In this document: one piece after another, positions 24,816-33,481 of the stretch
How the letters are laid out: every line of letters starts with the position of its first letter
Numbering within the stretch: the first letter of the stretch is position 1
DNA from: JAKZRT01 sp965247915
Lineage (GTDB): Bacteria; Pseudomonadota; Alphaproteobacteria; Rhodobacterales; Rhodobacteraceae
Direction: 5' to 3'
Assembly (NCBI GenBank): GCA_965247915.1
Contig: OZ252048.1
Span: 2,666,001 to 2,730,000 of the forward strand
Length of the DNA stretch: 64,000 nucleotides
Position numbers and translations under genes: made by a program
The notes under the pieces: generated by a model
The model's input: the letters and a program-made list of their open reading frames with translations, nothing else
What the model was told of the DNA's origin: nothing
Database searches by the model: none

Positions 24816-26702
24816 ATGCGCACCTCAAGCCTCTTTCTGGCTTTCGCAACGCTCCTTTGCACCGCCGCCGCCGCGGCCTATATCGGCGTGCTCGGGGCCG
24901 ACCTGATCGAGGCCCAGTCTGAAACCGACACCGCGGATGCGCTCCATGCTGCGGGCCACGACTGGGTGCTGGTCGAGGTCGACGGGTTGTTGGTGCGCCT
25001 GTCGGGGATCGCCGACAGCGAGGCGCAGCGGTTCAGCGCGCTCAGCGCCGCGGCGCAGGCGGTCGAAGCCAGCCGCATCATCGACCGGATGGAGGTAGTC
25101 GAGGCCCGGCCCCCGGCGCCAGATTTCGCCATCGAGCTGTTGCGCAACGCCCAGGGCGTGTCGCTGATCGGTCTGGTGCCGCAGACTTTTGACACCGGCC
25201 ATATCCTGGCGATGCTGAGCGAGGGGCAGCCGGGCCCGGTCACCGACCTGATGGAAACCGCCGATTTCGCGGTGCCGCCGGGCTTCGAAACCGCGGCCGA
25301 CTTTGCCGCGCGCGCGGCTTTGCTGCTGCCCCGGTCGAAAATTTCGGTCACGGCGAACCGGGTCGCGGTGACCGCCGCCACTGACAGCCCGCAAGACCGC
25401 ACCGCCATGCAGACCGAGCTCAGGCGCCTGGCCTCGGAAAGTTTCGTGCTGGCGCTCGACATCACCGCCCCGCGCCCGGTGGTGACGCCCTTCACGCTGC
25501 GCTTTTTGCGCGACGCAGGCGGCGCCCGGTTCGACGCCTGCACCGCCGACACCGAAGCGGCCCGCGACGGCATCCGCAAAGCGGCAATTCTGGCCGGGCT
25601 TGCGGGCAAGTCTGACTGCGTTGTCGGCCTTGGCACCCCGTCGCCGGCCTGGGGTGCGGCCGCCGCAACCGCGATTGCGGCCTTGGCCGAACTGGGCTAC
25701 GGGTCGGTCACATTTGCGGATGCCGACCTGACCCTGATCGCCGGTTCTGAAACCCCGCAGGAGCTCTTTGACCGGGTCACGGGCGAGCTGCAGACCGCTC
25801 TGCCGCCGGCGTTTTCGCTGCATGCGGTGCTGACCCCGGCGATCACCGGTCCGGCCGCCGCTACCGAGCCGCCCGAGTTTGTCGCCACCCGCAGCCCCGA
25901 GGGCGAAGTCCAGCTGCGCGGCCGGGTGACCGACGATCTGATGCGCGCCGCCGTCGAAGGCTTTGCGCGGGCGCGTTTCGGGGCCGAAAACGTCTATGTC
26001 GCCACCCGCCCCGATCCGAACCTGCCCAACGGCTGGCCGATCCGGGTTCTGGCGGGCCTCGATGCGCTGGCGCATGTCGATTATGGCTCGGTCGTGGTGC
26101 AGCCCGATCTGGTCAGCCTGCGCGGCAATACCGGTGACGCGCAGGCCCGCGCCACCATCGCGCGCCGGCTGTCCGAACGGCTGGGCGAGGCGCAAGCCTT
26201 TGACTTGAACGTGCAATACCTTGAAACGCTTGACCCCCTGGCGCTGTTGCCGACACCCGATGAATGTCTGGCGCGGATGCAGGCGGTTCAGGCCGAGGCC
26301 AAAATCGCCTTCGAGCCCGGCTCGGCCACCATCCACCCCGACACGCTGCACCTGATCGACAAACTGGCCGGCGCCATGACCGATTGCGAGGACGTGCCGA
26401 TCGAGGTCGGCGGGCATACCGACAGCCAGGGGCGCACCTCGATGAACCTGACGCTCAGCCAGACCCGCGCCGAAGCGGTGATCGGGGCGCTGCTGGCGCG
26501 CCGCGTGCTGACCGGGTCGCTGGTAGCGCGCGGCTACGGCGAAAGCCAGCCGATTGCCGAGAACGACACCGAGACAGGCCGCGAAGCCAACCGGCGCATC
26601 GAATTTCGCCTGTCATCGCAAGCCGAGGCGCGCCAGTCGCGGCTGGCGGCGGCCGCGGAAGATGGCGGCGCGGATGAGGGAGACATTGATGAACCGGACT
26701 GA
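24816..26702 (+). CDS. OmpA-family protein with BON-like repeats
   Basis: 628 aa. A signal peptide or anchor (SSLFLAFATLLCTAAAAAYI) is followed by several BON-like alpha/beta repeats. The C-terminal OmpA domain (residues of about 490-605) holds the peptidoglycan-binding motif EVGGHTDSQGRTSMNLTLSQ and the NRRIEFRL end. Such proteins tether the envelope to peptidoglycan. The acidic tail overlaps the next gene by 14 bp. The start is the ATG at 24816. Confidence 0.88.
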   Translation: MRTSSLFLAFATLLCTAAAAAYIGVLGADLIEAQSETDTADALHAAGHDWVLVEVDGLLVRLSGIADSEAQRFSALSAAAQAVEASRIIDRMEVVEARPPAPDFAIELLRNAQGVSLIGLVPQTFDTGHILAMLSEGQPGPVTDLMETADFAVPPGFETAADFAARAALLLPRSKISVTANRVAVTAATDSPQDRTAMQTELRRLASESFVLALDITAPRPVVTPFTLRFLRDAGGARFDACTADTEAARDGIRKAAILAGLAGKSDCVVGLGTPSPAWGAAAATAIAALAELGYGSVTFADADLTLIAGSETPQELFDRVTGELQTALPPAFSLHAVLTPAITGPAAATEPPEFVATRSPEGEVQLRGRVTDDLMRAAVEGFARARFGAENVYVATRPDPNLPNGWPIRVLAGLDALAHVDYGSVVVQPDLVSLRGNTGDAQARATIARRLSERLGEAQAFDLNVQYLETLDPLALLPTPDECLARMQAVQAEAKIAFEPGSATIHPDTLHLIDKLAGAMTDCEDVPIEVGGHTDSQGRTSMNLTLSQTRAEAVIGALLARRVLTGSLVARGYGESQPIAENDTETGREANRRIEFRLSSQAEARQSRLAAAAEDGGADEGDIDEPD

Positions 26703-27015
26703 ACTGATCGCGGCCACGACGATTGTGCTATTCGTGACCTTCATGCTGGGCTGGTTCGTGTCATGGATGATGCATCGCTTCACCCGCGTCACCCGGTCTG
26801 ATTTGGGCGAACTCGATCATATGGCCCAGCAGATCCACGAGGCCGAAGAAGCCCGCGACGCCGCGCGCGAACGGCTGCGCCGCCGCGAAAACGAACTGAC
26901 CAACAAACTGACCCAGACCGAAGCCGAATTGCGCGCCGCCATGGACGGCCTGCGCGCCTCGCGCAGCGAAGCCGACGACCTGCGCGCCCAGATCGAACGC
27001 GAACATTTGGGCTGA
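26689..27015 (+). CDS. Small single-helix membrane protein with coiled coil
   Basis: 108 aa. One hydrophobic segment (TTIVLFVTFMLGWFVSWMM, residues of about 10-28) is followed by a charged coiled coil (EEARDAARERLRRRENEL and further heptads) to the end. The family is not recognised by name. The start codon lies inside the 3' end of the OmpA gene, so the two are probably co-translated and may work together in the envelope. Confidence 0.75.
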   Translation: MNRTELIAATTIVLFVTFMLGWFVSWMMHRFTRVTRSDLGELDHMAQQIHEAEEARDAARERLRRRENELTNKLTQTEAELRAAMDGLRASRSEADDLRAQIEREHLG

Positions 27016-27096
27016 CGCAGCGATCGCGTGGCGGCGGCGGTCCCGGTCTCGGTCTCGGTACGTGCGGGTTTGCGCCGCGCTGGCGCGTGTCGCCAC

Positions 27097-27150
27097 GGAG
27101 CGAGGGGCCAGCCCCTCGCGCTCCGCGGAGTATTTTCTGGAAATGTGATA
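27097..27150 (+). repeat. Dispersed GC-hairpin/AGTATTTT element, copy d
   Basis: A GCGAGGGG/CCCCTCGC hairpin is followed by GCTCCGCGGAGTATTTTCTGG. It is downstream of and in sense with the 26689 gene, like copies a, b and f. It lies in the gap before the IS1595-type element. Confidence 0.7.
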
Positions 27151-27266
27151 AGGGGAAGCGCGCCCGGCGCGCGCCAAGGTTCTTTCTCCTACATTGTCGC
27201 GCAAAAGTCTCTTTGTGTTTTGGGATCAAAGACTTAACCAAATATCCCCATGTGGCGATTGTATAC

Positions 27267-27295
27267 TTGACAAAGCAGTATCAGATTCCCATATA
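27267..27295 (+). promoter_or_regulatory. Sigma70-like promoter for IS1595 transposase
   Basis: TTGACA (27267-27272), a 17-bp spacer and CATATA (27290-27295) are followed by AAGGAG (27302-27307) nine bases before the ATG at 27316. It lies inside the left end of the element. Confidence 0.55.
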
Positions 27296-27315
27296 AGGTT
27301 CAAGGAGTTAAACCC

Positions 27316-28245
27316 ATGAACCTGACTGATCCTATCTTCACCGACAAAGACGCCGCCCGTGAGCATCTTGAAGCGCAGCGCTGGCCCGGTGGCGTCTATT
27401 GCGCCCATTGCGGGGGCACGGACAGGATCAGGAAGCTGGAAGGCAAATCGCATCGCCCCGGCCTCTACCAGTGTGGCGACTGCCGCCAACAATTCACCGT
27501 GACGGTCGGGACCGTCTTCGAACGCTCCAAAGTGCCTCTGAACAAGTGGTTGCTGGCCACCTTCCTTATGGCGCAGTCGAAAAAGGGCATGAGCGCGCAC
27601 CAGTTGCACCGTTCAATCGGCGTCACCTACAAAACCGCGTGGTTCATGTTCCATCGCATTCGTGAAGCCATGGGCAACACTGACAAATCCCCTATGGGTT
27701 CGGGCGGTGGCGTGGTTGAAGCCGACGAAACCTTTCTCGGTAAAGACCCGAAGTTCATGCGTTACAGCAAAGCGAAGGGTGGATTTCGTCACAAGATGAA
27801 AATCCTGGCCCTTGTTGACCGCACCACTGGCAAGGCCCGCACAACGGTTCTGGACCACGTGTCACGCAGAGACATTGAACCGATCCTGACCGAAAACGTG
27901 TCGCCCGAGGCGCGCCTGTCAACCGACGAGGCCAGCCACTACAGGTCGCTCGGGAAGATGTTTTCCGAACACCTGAAGGTGACCCATGAAGCCAAAGAGT
28001 ACGTGCGCGGCGATGCCCACACCAACACTCTTGAGGGTTATTTCTCCATCTTCAAGCGCGGCATGAAGGGCATCTATCAGCATTGTGGACGCCAGCATTT
28101 GCACCGCTACGCGACCGAATTTGAGTTCCGCTACAACCACCGCGCCGCGCTTGAGATTGACGACACGATCCGCGCGAACGCCATTCTCAAAGGCGCAGAG
28201 GGCCGTCGCTTGACCTATCGGCGGGCTAACTCAGTCGTCGCCTGA
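27316..28245 (+). CDS. IS1595-family transposase
   Basis: 309 aa. An N-terminal zinc ribbon (CAHCGG near residue 29 and CGDCRQQF near residue 53) precedes an ISXO2-like DDE core: VEADETFLGKDPK carries the first Asp, LSTDEASHYRSL the second, and NTLEGYFSIFKRGMKGIYQH the Asn/Glu region. Full length and apparently intact, with a good promoter and ribosome site. Base composition is lower in GC than the neighbouring core genes, in keeping with transfer. Confidence 0.93.
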   Translation: MNLTDPIFTDKDAAREHLEAQRWPGGVYCAHCGGTDRIRKLEGKSHRPGLYQCGDCRQQFTVTVGTVFERSKVPLNKWLLATFLMAQSKKGMSAHQLHRSIGVTYKTAWFMFHRIREAMGNTDKSPMGSGGGVVEADETFLGKDPKFMRYSKAKGGFRHKMKILALVDRTTGKARTTVLDHVSRRDIEPILTENVSPEARLSTDEASHYRSLGKMFSEHLKVTHEAKEYVRGDAHTNTLEGYFSIFKRGMKGIYQHCGRQHLHRYATEFEFRYNHRAALEIDDTIRANAILKGAEGRRLTYRRANSVVA

Positions 28246-28386
28246 GTTCCGCGATTTGGTCGCGGCCTTGCTGGACGATTGGTCGTCGCCGGATTGACTC
28301 TCGGATGATGCCGGGGCCTCTTTGTGTGGCTTCGGCTTCATCATGAGAAGGTTTTTTATTGTGTCTTCGAATACGGACCCCGACAT
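28231..28386 (-). CDS. Small passenger protein of the IS1595 element
   Basis: 51 aa from the ATG at 28386 (AAAGAGAG precedes it with suitable spacing). Sequence: MSGSVFEDTIKNLLMMKPKP, then a Ser/Lys/Asp-rich low-complexity tail. It is convergent with the transposase and overlaps its 3' end by 15 bp. Short genes in this position occur in other IS1595 elements. I do not recognise a function. A longer start at 28485 would place translation across the likely IS terminus. Confidence 0.5.
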   Translation of the reverse strand: MSGSVFEDTIKNLLMMKPKPHKEAPASSESQSGDDQSSSKAATKSRNSGDD

Positions 28387-28611
28387 CGCCGCTCTCTTTG
28401 TGACTGCGGACTTCCCAGACGGGTACTCGCCTGAGGTAGTGTTCATTATACACATTTGGCAACTCATAGAAAACCAGATTGTCAATCGGCATTGAATGTT
28501 GACCCCCTATCGGCGCCCAAAAATGACCCGCCTTTTGTGCTGAGCTGGCCCGTTGCTGCGTAGTCTCCATATAACGCAGCGGCGGCGGGCCAGCGTGGTT
28601 TCGGTTAAGGA

Positions 28612-29340
28612 TCAGGCTCTGTTTTTGAAACGCCAGCTTTCGTTTCCGGTTTCGACGATGTCACAGTGATGCGTGAGGCGGTCGAGCAGTGCGGTGGTCA
28701 TTTTCGCATCACCGAAGACGCTCGGCCATTCGCCAAAGGCGAGGTTGGTTGTGACGATGATTGAGGTGCGCTCATAGAGTTTGCTGATCAGATGGAACAG
28801 AAGCTGTCCACCGGTCTGGGCGAAGGGCAGATAGCCCAACTCGTCCAGGATCAGGAAGTCGGGGCGAGAGATCAGATCTGCCGTTCGTCCCTGCCGTTCT
28901 GCACGGGCTTCGGCGTCGAGCTTGTTCACCAGATCGACGCCATTGAAGAACCGCCCGCGACGGCCGTTTCGGATGCAGGCGCGGGCAATACTGACGGCGA
29001 GGTGGGTTTTGCCGGTTCCGGTTCCGCCGATCAGCACGAGGTTGCGCTGGTGATCCAGGAAGTCTCCCGCAGCCAGATCACGGATCAGAGTCTCGTTGAT
29101 CCCGGTCTCTTCGAAGTCGAACTCTTCCAGTTCCTTGGCCAGCGGCAGTTTGGCAATTGTCATCTGATATTTGATGGAGCGCGCCTGCTTCTCGCTGATC
29201 CCGGCATTCAGAAGGTCGCCAATGATCTGTTGCGGTTCATGCCGGCGCTTGACTGCGGTGGTAATAATCTCATCGTAGGAGGCCTTCATTCCGTAGAGCT
29301 TCAGCTTTCCCATCGCGTCGAGCACTTCTGAGCGTTCCAT
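28612..29340 (-). CDS. istB: IS21-family helper ATPase IstB
   Basis: 242 aa, AAA+ ATPase that assists the IstA transposase. Walker A GGTGTGKTH is near residue 105 and Walker B LILDELGYLPF near residue 165, with the C-terminal NLAFGEWPSVFGDAKMTTAL block complete. It is intact, 20 bp downstream of the broken istA. Confidence 0.94.
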   Translation of the reverse strand: MERSEVLDAMGKLKLYGMKASYDEIITTAVKRRHEPQQIIGDLLNAGISEKQARSIKYQMTIAKLPLAKELEEFDFEETGINETLIRDLAAGDFLDHQRNLVLIGGTGTGKTHLAVSIARACIRNGRRGRFFNGVDLVNKLDAEARAERQGRTADLISRPDFLILDELGYLPFAQTGGQLLFHLISKLYERTSIIVTTNLAFGEWPSVFGDAKMTTALLDRLTHHCDIVETGNESWRFKNRA

Positions 29341-30172
29341 CTGTTTTTCTCCTCAAGCTGTCATATCGGTCGCAATCGGCGGCAGGCCCGCAGTTCAGCC
29401 GTCGTGCCAGAGGCACGCCTGCGGCGCGACGCATCCGGGGTTGTGATTGTCAGGGGCGGCGGCGGTTCCCGGTGCCGAGCCAGAATGTTCAGGACAACTC
29501 CTGCGGAATGAACATTGTGCGACAGTGCCTCAGAACAGGCGGCCTCAACGGCCTCCAGACCATCGGTCAGGATGGCACCTAAGATATCCACCATCTGGCG
29601 ATCACCGCCGGGTTGGCGTTCCAGCTTGCGCTGGACCCGTCGGATTGCCGCAGGCAAATCCCATTCCCTGAACGGCGCGCCATTGCGCAAAGCGCCAGGC
29701 TTGCGCGCAAGAACGGGTAAATAATGCAGGGGATCATAGATGGTTTTGCCGCGTCCGAAGGCGCGCGTATGGGTGCCAACAATGCGGCCCTCCTGCCAGC
29801 ATTCCAGCCGGTCAGCGTAGGCCCGAATATCCACCGGTCGGCCAACTGCGCGGGCATCGACCGGGTAGCGGTTGTTGTCGAAGCGGATCAGGCAGGTTTT
29901 GGAGACAGCGGCCGGAACAGCATGGAACCCATCAAACGGGCCAACATAGGGCACAAGGCTCGCGCGCTCTTTTTCGAACACTTCCCGGATTGTTTTGTCG
30001 CGCATGTCCGGATGCGTGTTGGCCCGGCTATATGCCAGGCAACGATCCTACAGCCAGGCGTTCAGCTCAGCGTAGGATTTAAACTTTGGTCGCGGCACAA
30101 AGAATCTTCGCCGGAGTACGCCCACCTGGTTCTCGACCTGACCCTTCTCCCAACCTGAAGCAGGCGTGCAGG

Positions 30173-30214
30173 GTCGTCATTGTTGCGCCATTGGTCTGAG
30201 CGACAATGGGCGAC
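30173..30214 (+). repeat. Palindromic element with conserved 15-nt loop, copy 2 (inside istA)
   Basis: 42 bp: arm GTCGTCATTGTTG, loop CGCCATTGGTCTGAG (30186-30200), arm CGACAATGGGCGAC. It shifts the istA frame between the YLVDP and ACTPASGW segments, which are normally close together. Confidence 0.85.
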
Positions 30215-30304
30215 GGATCAACCAGATAATGCCCGCACATCTGTTGGAACCGGCGATTGTAGGTCCGCTCCTTGCCAACAAGAATCGCGTCCACCGCCGT
30301 CTTC

Positions 30305-30346
30305 GCTCGACCATTGTCCTCGGACCAATGGCGGACAAGGTCTTGC
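30305..30346 (-). repeat. Palindromic element with conserved 15-nt loop, copy 3 (inside istA)
   Basis: 42 bp read on the minus strand: arm GCAAGACCTTGTC, loop CGCCATTGGTCCGAG identical to copy 1, arm GACAATGGTCGAGC. It is in opposite orientation to copy 2 and separates GIYD from KTAVDAIL in istA. Confidence 0.85.
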
Positions 30347-31251
30347 TGTCATAGATACCCCGCGCACAGGCCCCGCCGAAAAAGGCGAACGCTTTATCAT
30401 GGGCGTCAAACACCATCTCCTGCGTCTCGCGCGGATAGGCCCGAACAAACGGCATCCGGCTGTGGCAGAGGCGAACATGCGCCACCTTGACCGTCGTGGT
30501 CGCGCCATCAATCAGGACAACTTCCTGGCTCCAGTCGAACTGATACGCCTCACCGGGATCAAAGCTCAGCGGCACATAGGCACCGGCTGATGCCTCCCGC
30601 GTCGCCTTCGACCAGTTGGCCGCGTAGCGCCGCACAGCATCATAGCTGCCATCATAACCGCGATTGCGCAGTTCTTCGTAAATCCGGACAAGCGTCAGAC
30701 GTTCGCGCTTGGGATGCCGTGCATTGTCGGCCAGCATATCATCCAGGTCGCAACGCCAGGGATCGATCTTCGGACGCGGCTGGGTGGAACGGTCATAGCT
30801 GAACTCCGTCGCACCAGAACGTATCACCTTGCGCACTGTCTTCCGTGAAACCCGAAGCTCCCGGCATATCTGCTTGATCGACTTCCCCTGAATGAAATGC
30901 GCGCGCCTGATCTTCGCAATCGTCTCCACAACCAACATCCCCAACTCGCTCCCTCAAATCTTTGAAGGAGCATCTGTACAGAACTATCAGGGGGGTCACT
31001 TTTGGACGCCGATTACCCCAATAATGGGGTCAACTTTGCATGCCTATCCACAAACCAGATCGACTGTTGCATTTGGGGTTTGGCAAAGGTCAACCATGAG
31101 GTTGGGTTTTCTATGACTGCCCACATGACATTTCCGCTAAAGTGCACGGTCTTACAAAGTTTATATCACACATATTTTCGAGACCGTGATGCTGATAGAA
31201 ATATTGCGAAACTGAGCTACTCCCCAACCGTTGGACAGTATTTGGCGCAAT

Positions 31252-32115
31252 CTAAGCTACTTTTTGCTCCTGCTGATCGGGTTGCGTTGTTTCATTTCTC
31301 TGCCAATAGACCACGGCTGGAGGCTGGCCGCCAAGTGCGGAATGCGGCCGCTTCTGATTGTAGAACTCCATCCATTTGCCGACGCCGGCCTTGGCCTCCG
31401 ATCCAGTCTCCCAGGCGTGCAGATAGACGCACTCGTATTTCAGCGAGCGCCACAGCCGTTCCACAAAAATATTGTCGAGGAACCGGCCCTTGCCGTCCAT
31501 CGAGATATGCACGCCTGTCCGCTTCAGTTGGCCCGTCCAGACAAAGGATGTGAACTGACTGCCTTGGTCAGTGTTCATGATCTGGGGCGGGCCAAACTTG
31601 TGGATTGCCTCGTTCAACGCCTCGACGCAGAAGTCCGCTTCCAGCGTGTTCGAGATGCGCCACGCCAGCACTTTGCGCGTGTGCCAGTCCATGATGGCCA
31701 GGAGATACAGGAAGCCGCGTCGCATTGGCAGATAGGTGATATCAGAACACCAGACCTGATTGGGGCGGGTCACACGAAGCCCACGTAGCAGATAGGGGTA
31801 AATCTTGTGGCCCTTCGCGGCCTTGCTGGTGTTGGGCCTCTGGTAGATCGGCATGAGGCCCATCAACCGCATGAGCCGTCGGATGCGCTTCTCGTTCACC
31901 AGATGACCTTCGTTCCGAAGATGCCACGTCATTTGGCGCACACCGTAAAACGGCGTTTCCAAGAACTGCTTATCTATCAGGCGCATCAGGTCGAGGTTCA
32001 TCGCGGTCTCACCCTTTGGCTCATAGTAAAAGGATGACCGTGAGATCGACAGCAAGGCGCATTGTTTGCCAACAGACAGGTTTGGAAGGCCTGGCTCAAT
32101 CATCTTCCGCCTCAC
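31252..32115 (-). CDS. IS3-family transposase OrfB
   Basis: 287 aa, rve integrase core. The helical N-terminal region (LPNLSVGKQCALLSISRSSF) precedes the DDE triad: VWCSDITYLPMRRGFLYL, MNTDQGSQFTSFVWTG, and the Glu in RFLDNIFVERLWRSLKYE. It starts at a GTG overlapping the orfA stop, or is made as an OrfAB fusion by frameshifting as in other IS3 elements. Full length. Confidence 0.93.
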   Translation of the reverse strand: MRRKMIEPGLPNLSVGKQCALLSISRSSFYYEPKGETAMNLDLMRLIDKQFLETPFYGVRQMTWHLRNEGHLVNEKRIRRLMRLMGLMPIYQRPNTSKAAKGHKIYPYLLRGLRVTRPNQVWCSDITYLPMRRGFLYLLAIMDWHTRKVLAWRISNTLEADFCVEALNEAIHKFGPPQIMNTDQGSQFTSFVWTGQLKRTGVHISMDGKGRFLDNIFVERLWRSLKYECVYLHAWETGSEAKAGVGKWMEFYNQKRPHSALGGQPPAVVYWQRNETTQPDQQEQKVA

Positions 32116-32405
32116 TTGCCGGCCCAGGGCTTGAGCTTTCTGGCCAAAAAATCGTTGGCGACGGCCAGCTCCCCTATCTTGGCGAGCAAGTCTTTAACCT
32201 GTTCTTCGTCAACTTCAGCCGCTTTCCTGCTGCCGCGCCCGAACACGCCCGACGCGCCTTCAAGCAACGCACGTTTCCATTGATGGATCATGGTAGGATG
32301 CACGCCAAACCGGCTCGCCAACTCTGAAACCGTCGCCTCCCCCTTCAGCGCCTCCAATGCCACCTTGGCCTTAAACTCTGGATGATGTTGCTTTCGTTTC
32401 GACAT
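32112..32405 (-). CDS. IS3-family transposase OrfA
   Basis: 97 aa. The HTH_Tnp_1 domain (EFKAKVALEALKGEATVSEL, then FGVHPTMIHQWKRALLEG) is followed by a leucine-zipper-like helix (VDEEQVKDLLAKIGELAVAN). It binds the IS ends and pairs with OrfB. A GAAGGAGATC ribosome site precedes the ATG at 32405. Confidence 0.93.
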   Translation of the reverse strand: MSKRKQHHPEFKAKVALEALKGEATVSELASRFGVHPTMIHQWKRALLEGASGVFGRGSRKAAEVDEEQVKDLLAKIGELAVANDFLARKLKPWAGK

Positions 32406-32778
32406 TTCTGATCTCCTTCGTGTTGAAGATCAGCAGACTACAAATCGCAGCTTACGTCAGTGTCCGAATTTCGGGGGGTAGCTCAGGAATTCCAGAATCA
32501 AAAATGACCAAGCTGCCAAAAGAAGCTGTTCAAAAAACGATCCGTTCAGCTTTGGAACATGAGCAATCAATAGAAATCCTGTCTGATGAAGCTAGTCGCG
32601 GTGGAAGAACTCGCACTTCTTAGCTTTTGAGTGTCACTTTGTCGTTGCGCGCGGGTGTCCGCTTGCCGGAAATTGCCTATGCGCTCTTGCGCCCACAGCA
32701 AAGGGCCACCTTGTTCCACTGAGTTACCGTTCGCAACATTCGGATTTGACAGGTCCCTACCCCTGAATTTGCCGTGCC

Positions 32779-33378
32779 TCAGCCCGCTTCGGCCAGCCGC
32801 GCCACGTAGCGGGCCATGGTGTCGATCTCCAGATTGACCCGGTCGCCGGCCACAACCTGCCCCCATGTCGTCACCGCAAATGTGTGCGGGATCAGGTTTA
32901 CGCCGAAGACAGCCCCCTGCACCTCGTTCACCGTCAGCGAGGTGCCGTTGAGGGTGATCGAGCCCTTGGGAGCGATGAAGCGCGCGAATTCGTCGGGCGC
33001 GCGGAAGGCGACGCGGGTGCTGTCGCCCTCAGGCGTCAGGCTCAGAACCTCGGCCAGCCCGTCGATATGGCCCGACACGATGTGTCCGCCCAGTTCGTCA
33101 CCGACTCTGAGCGCGCGTTCGAGATTGACGGAACTGCCGGGCGCCCACTTGCCGAGGTTGGTCCGGGCAAGCGTCTCGGCCGAGGCATCGACCTCGAACC
33201 AGTCGCCGTCATCATCGCGGCCTTGGTCGACTACGGTCAGGCACACGCCGTCGCAGGCAATCGAGGCCCCGATGTCGATCCCGCCCGCGTCAAAGCCGGT
33301 GCCAATTCGCGCGCGCAGGTCGCCCTTTGCATCAACGCGGCGGACCCGCCCGACATCGGTAACGATCCCTGTGAACAT
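32779..33378 (-). CDS. ribE: Riboflavin synthase, alpha chain
   Basis: 199 aa. Dismutates two lumazines into riboflavin. The duplicated barrel signature is present: MFTGIVTDVG at the start, SIACDGVCLTVV in the first half and GSITLNGTSLTVNEV in the second, with GGHIVSGHIDG between. The start is the ATG at 33378; the frame remains open upstream but without homology. No other rib gene is adjacent. Confidence 0.95.
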   Translation of the reverse strand: MFTGIVTDVGRVRRVDAKGDLRARIGTGFDAGGIDIGASIACDGVCLTVVDQGRDDDGDWFEVDASAETLARTNLGKWAPGSSVNLERALRVGDELGGHIVSGHIDGLAEVLSLTPEGDSTRVAFRAPDEFARFIAPKGSITLNGTSLTVNEVQGAVFGVNLIPHTFAVTTWGQVVAGDRVNLEIDTMARYVARLAEAG

Positions 33379-33481
33379 GGCATTTCCCGGTTTTTGCTGA
33401 AACGGGCCTAACCCGCGCGCTGTTAACTGACAAGAGGCGACGGGCCTGTTATAGCGGCAACGACCAAGCACCGAGGCCCCT

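Larger units (their letters stand above)
27238..28482. mobile_element. IS1595-family insertion sequence (ends approximate)
   Basis: The element holds a full transposase gene and a small convergent gene. The ends are estimated from weak similarity between the left edge (ATGTGGCGATTGTATAC) and the reverse complement of the right edge near 28445-28480 (GAGTTGCCAAATGTGTATA). No target duplication was identified, and an IS21-type element begins immediately to the right. Confidence 0.5.
29361..30944 (-). pseudogene. istA: IS21-family transposase IstA, disrupted by two palindrome insertions and a stop
   Basis: The N-terminal HTH (KSIKQICRELRVSRKTVRKV) and the start of the DDE domain (AYQFDWSQEVVLIDG, then HSRMPFVRAYPRETQE) are open from 30944. 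After ARGIYD the frame breaks at a 42-bp palindromic insert (30305-30346). It resumes in another frame (DAILVGKERTYNRRFQQM) to a second insert (30173-30214), shifts again, and then meets a TAG within AELNAWL-DRC. The last 214 residues to 29361 are open. The gene would encode about 500 aa if repaired. Confidence 0.88.
28498..31034. mobile_element. IS21-family insertion sequence (2.5 kb)
   Basis: The ends GTTGACCCCCTATCGGCG (left) and, on the other strand, GTTGACCCC with an intervening 10-bp block and ATCGGCGTCCAAAAGTGACC (right) are related inverted repeats. It holds istA and istB on the minus strand. istA is broken, so the element cannot move on its own. No target duplication was seen; it abuts the IS1595-type element. 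Confidence 0.8.
31213..32485. mobile_element. IS3-family insertion sequence (1.27 kb)
   Basis: 25-bp imperfect inverted repeats TGAGCTAC...TTGGACA (left, 31213-31237) and TGTCCGAA...GTAGCTCA (right, 32461-32485) bound orfA and orfB. No target duplication is evident, so one flank may have been altered since insertion. Confidence 0.88.
31113..32623 (+). pseudogene. Small unknown reading frame split by the IS3-family element
   Basis: AT-rich sequence left of the IS3 element holds an ATG at 31113 and 33 open codons (MTAHMTFPLKCTVLQSLYHT and on) reaching the IS edge. Right of it, an open frame (GIPESKMTKLPKEAV to GGRTRTS) ends at a TAG (32621-32623). Directly joining the flanks keeps the frame open, giving about 79 codons. 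No family is recognised. It may be chance; the low GC content suggests acquired DNA. The rest of 31035-31212 and 32624-32778 shows no gene. Confidence 0.3.

Noticed and set aside
32631..32837. Short open frame rich in Cys and Arg before riboflavin synthase
   Set aside because: It overlaps the 3' end of ribE on the opposite strand and shows no ribosome site or family similarity.
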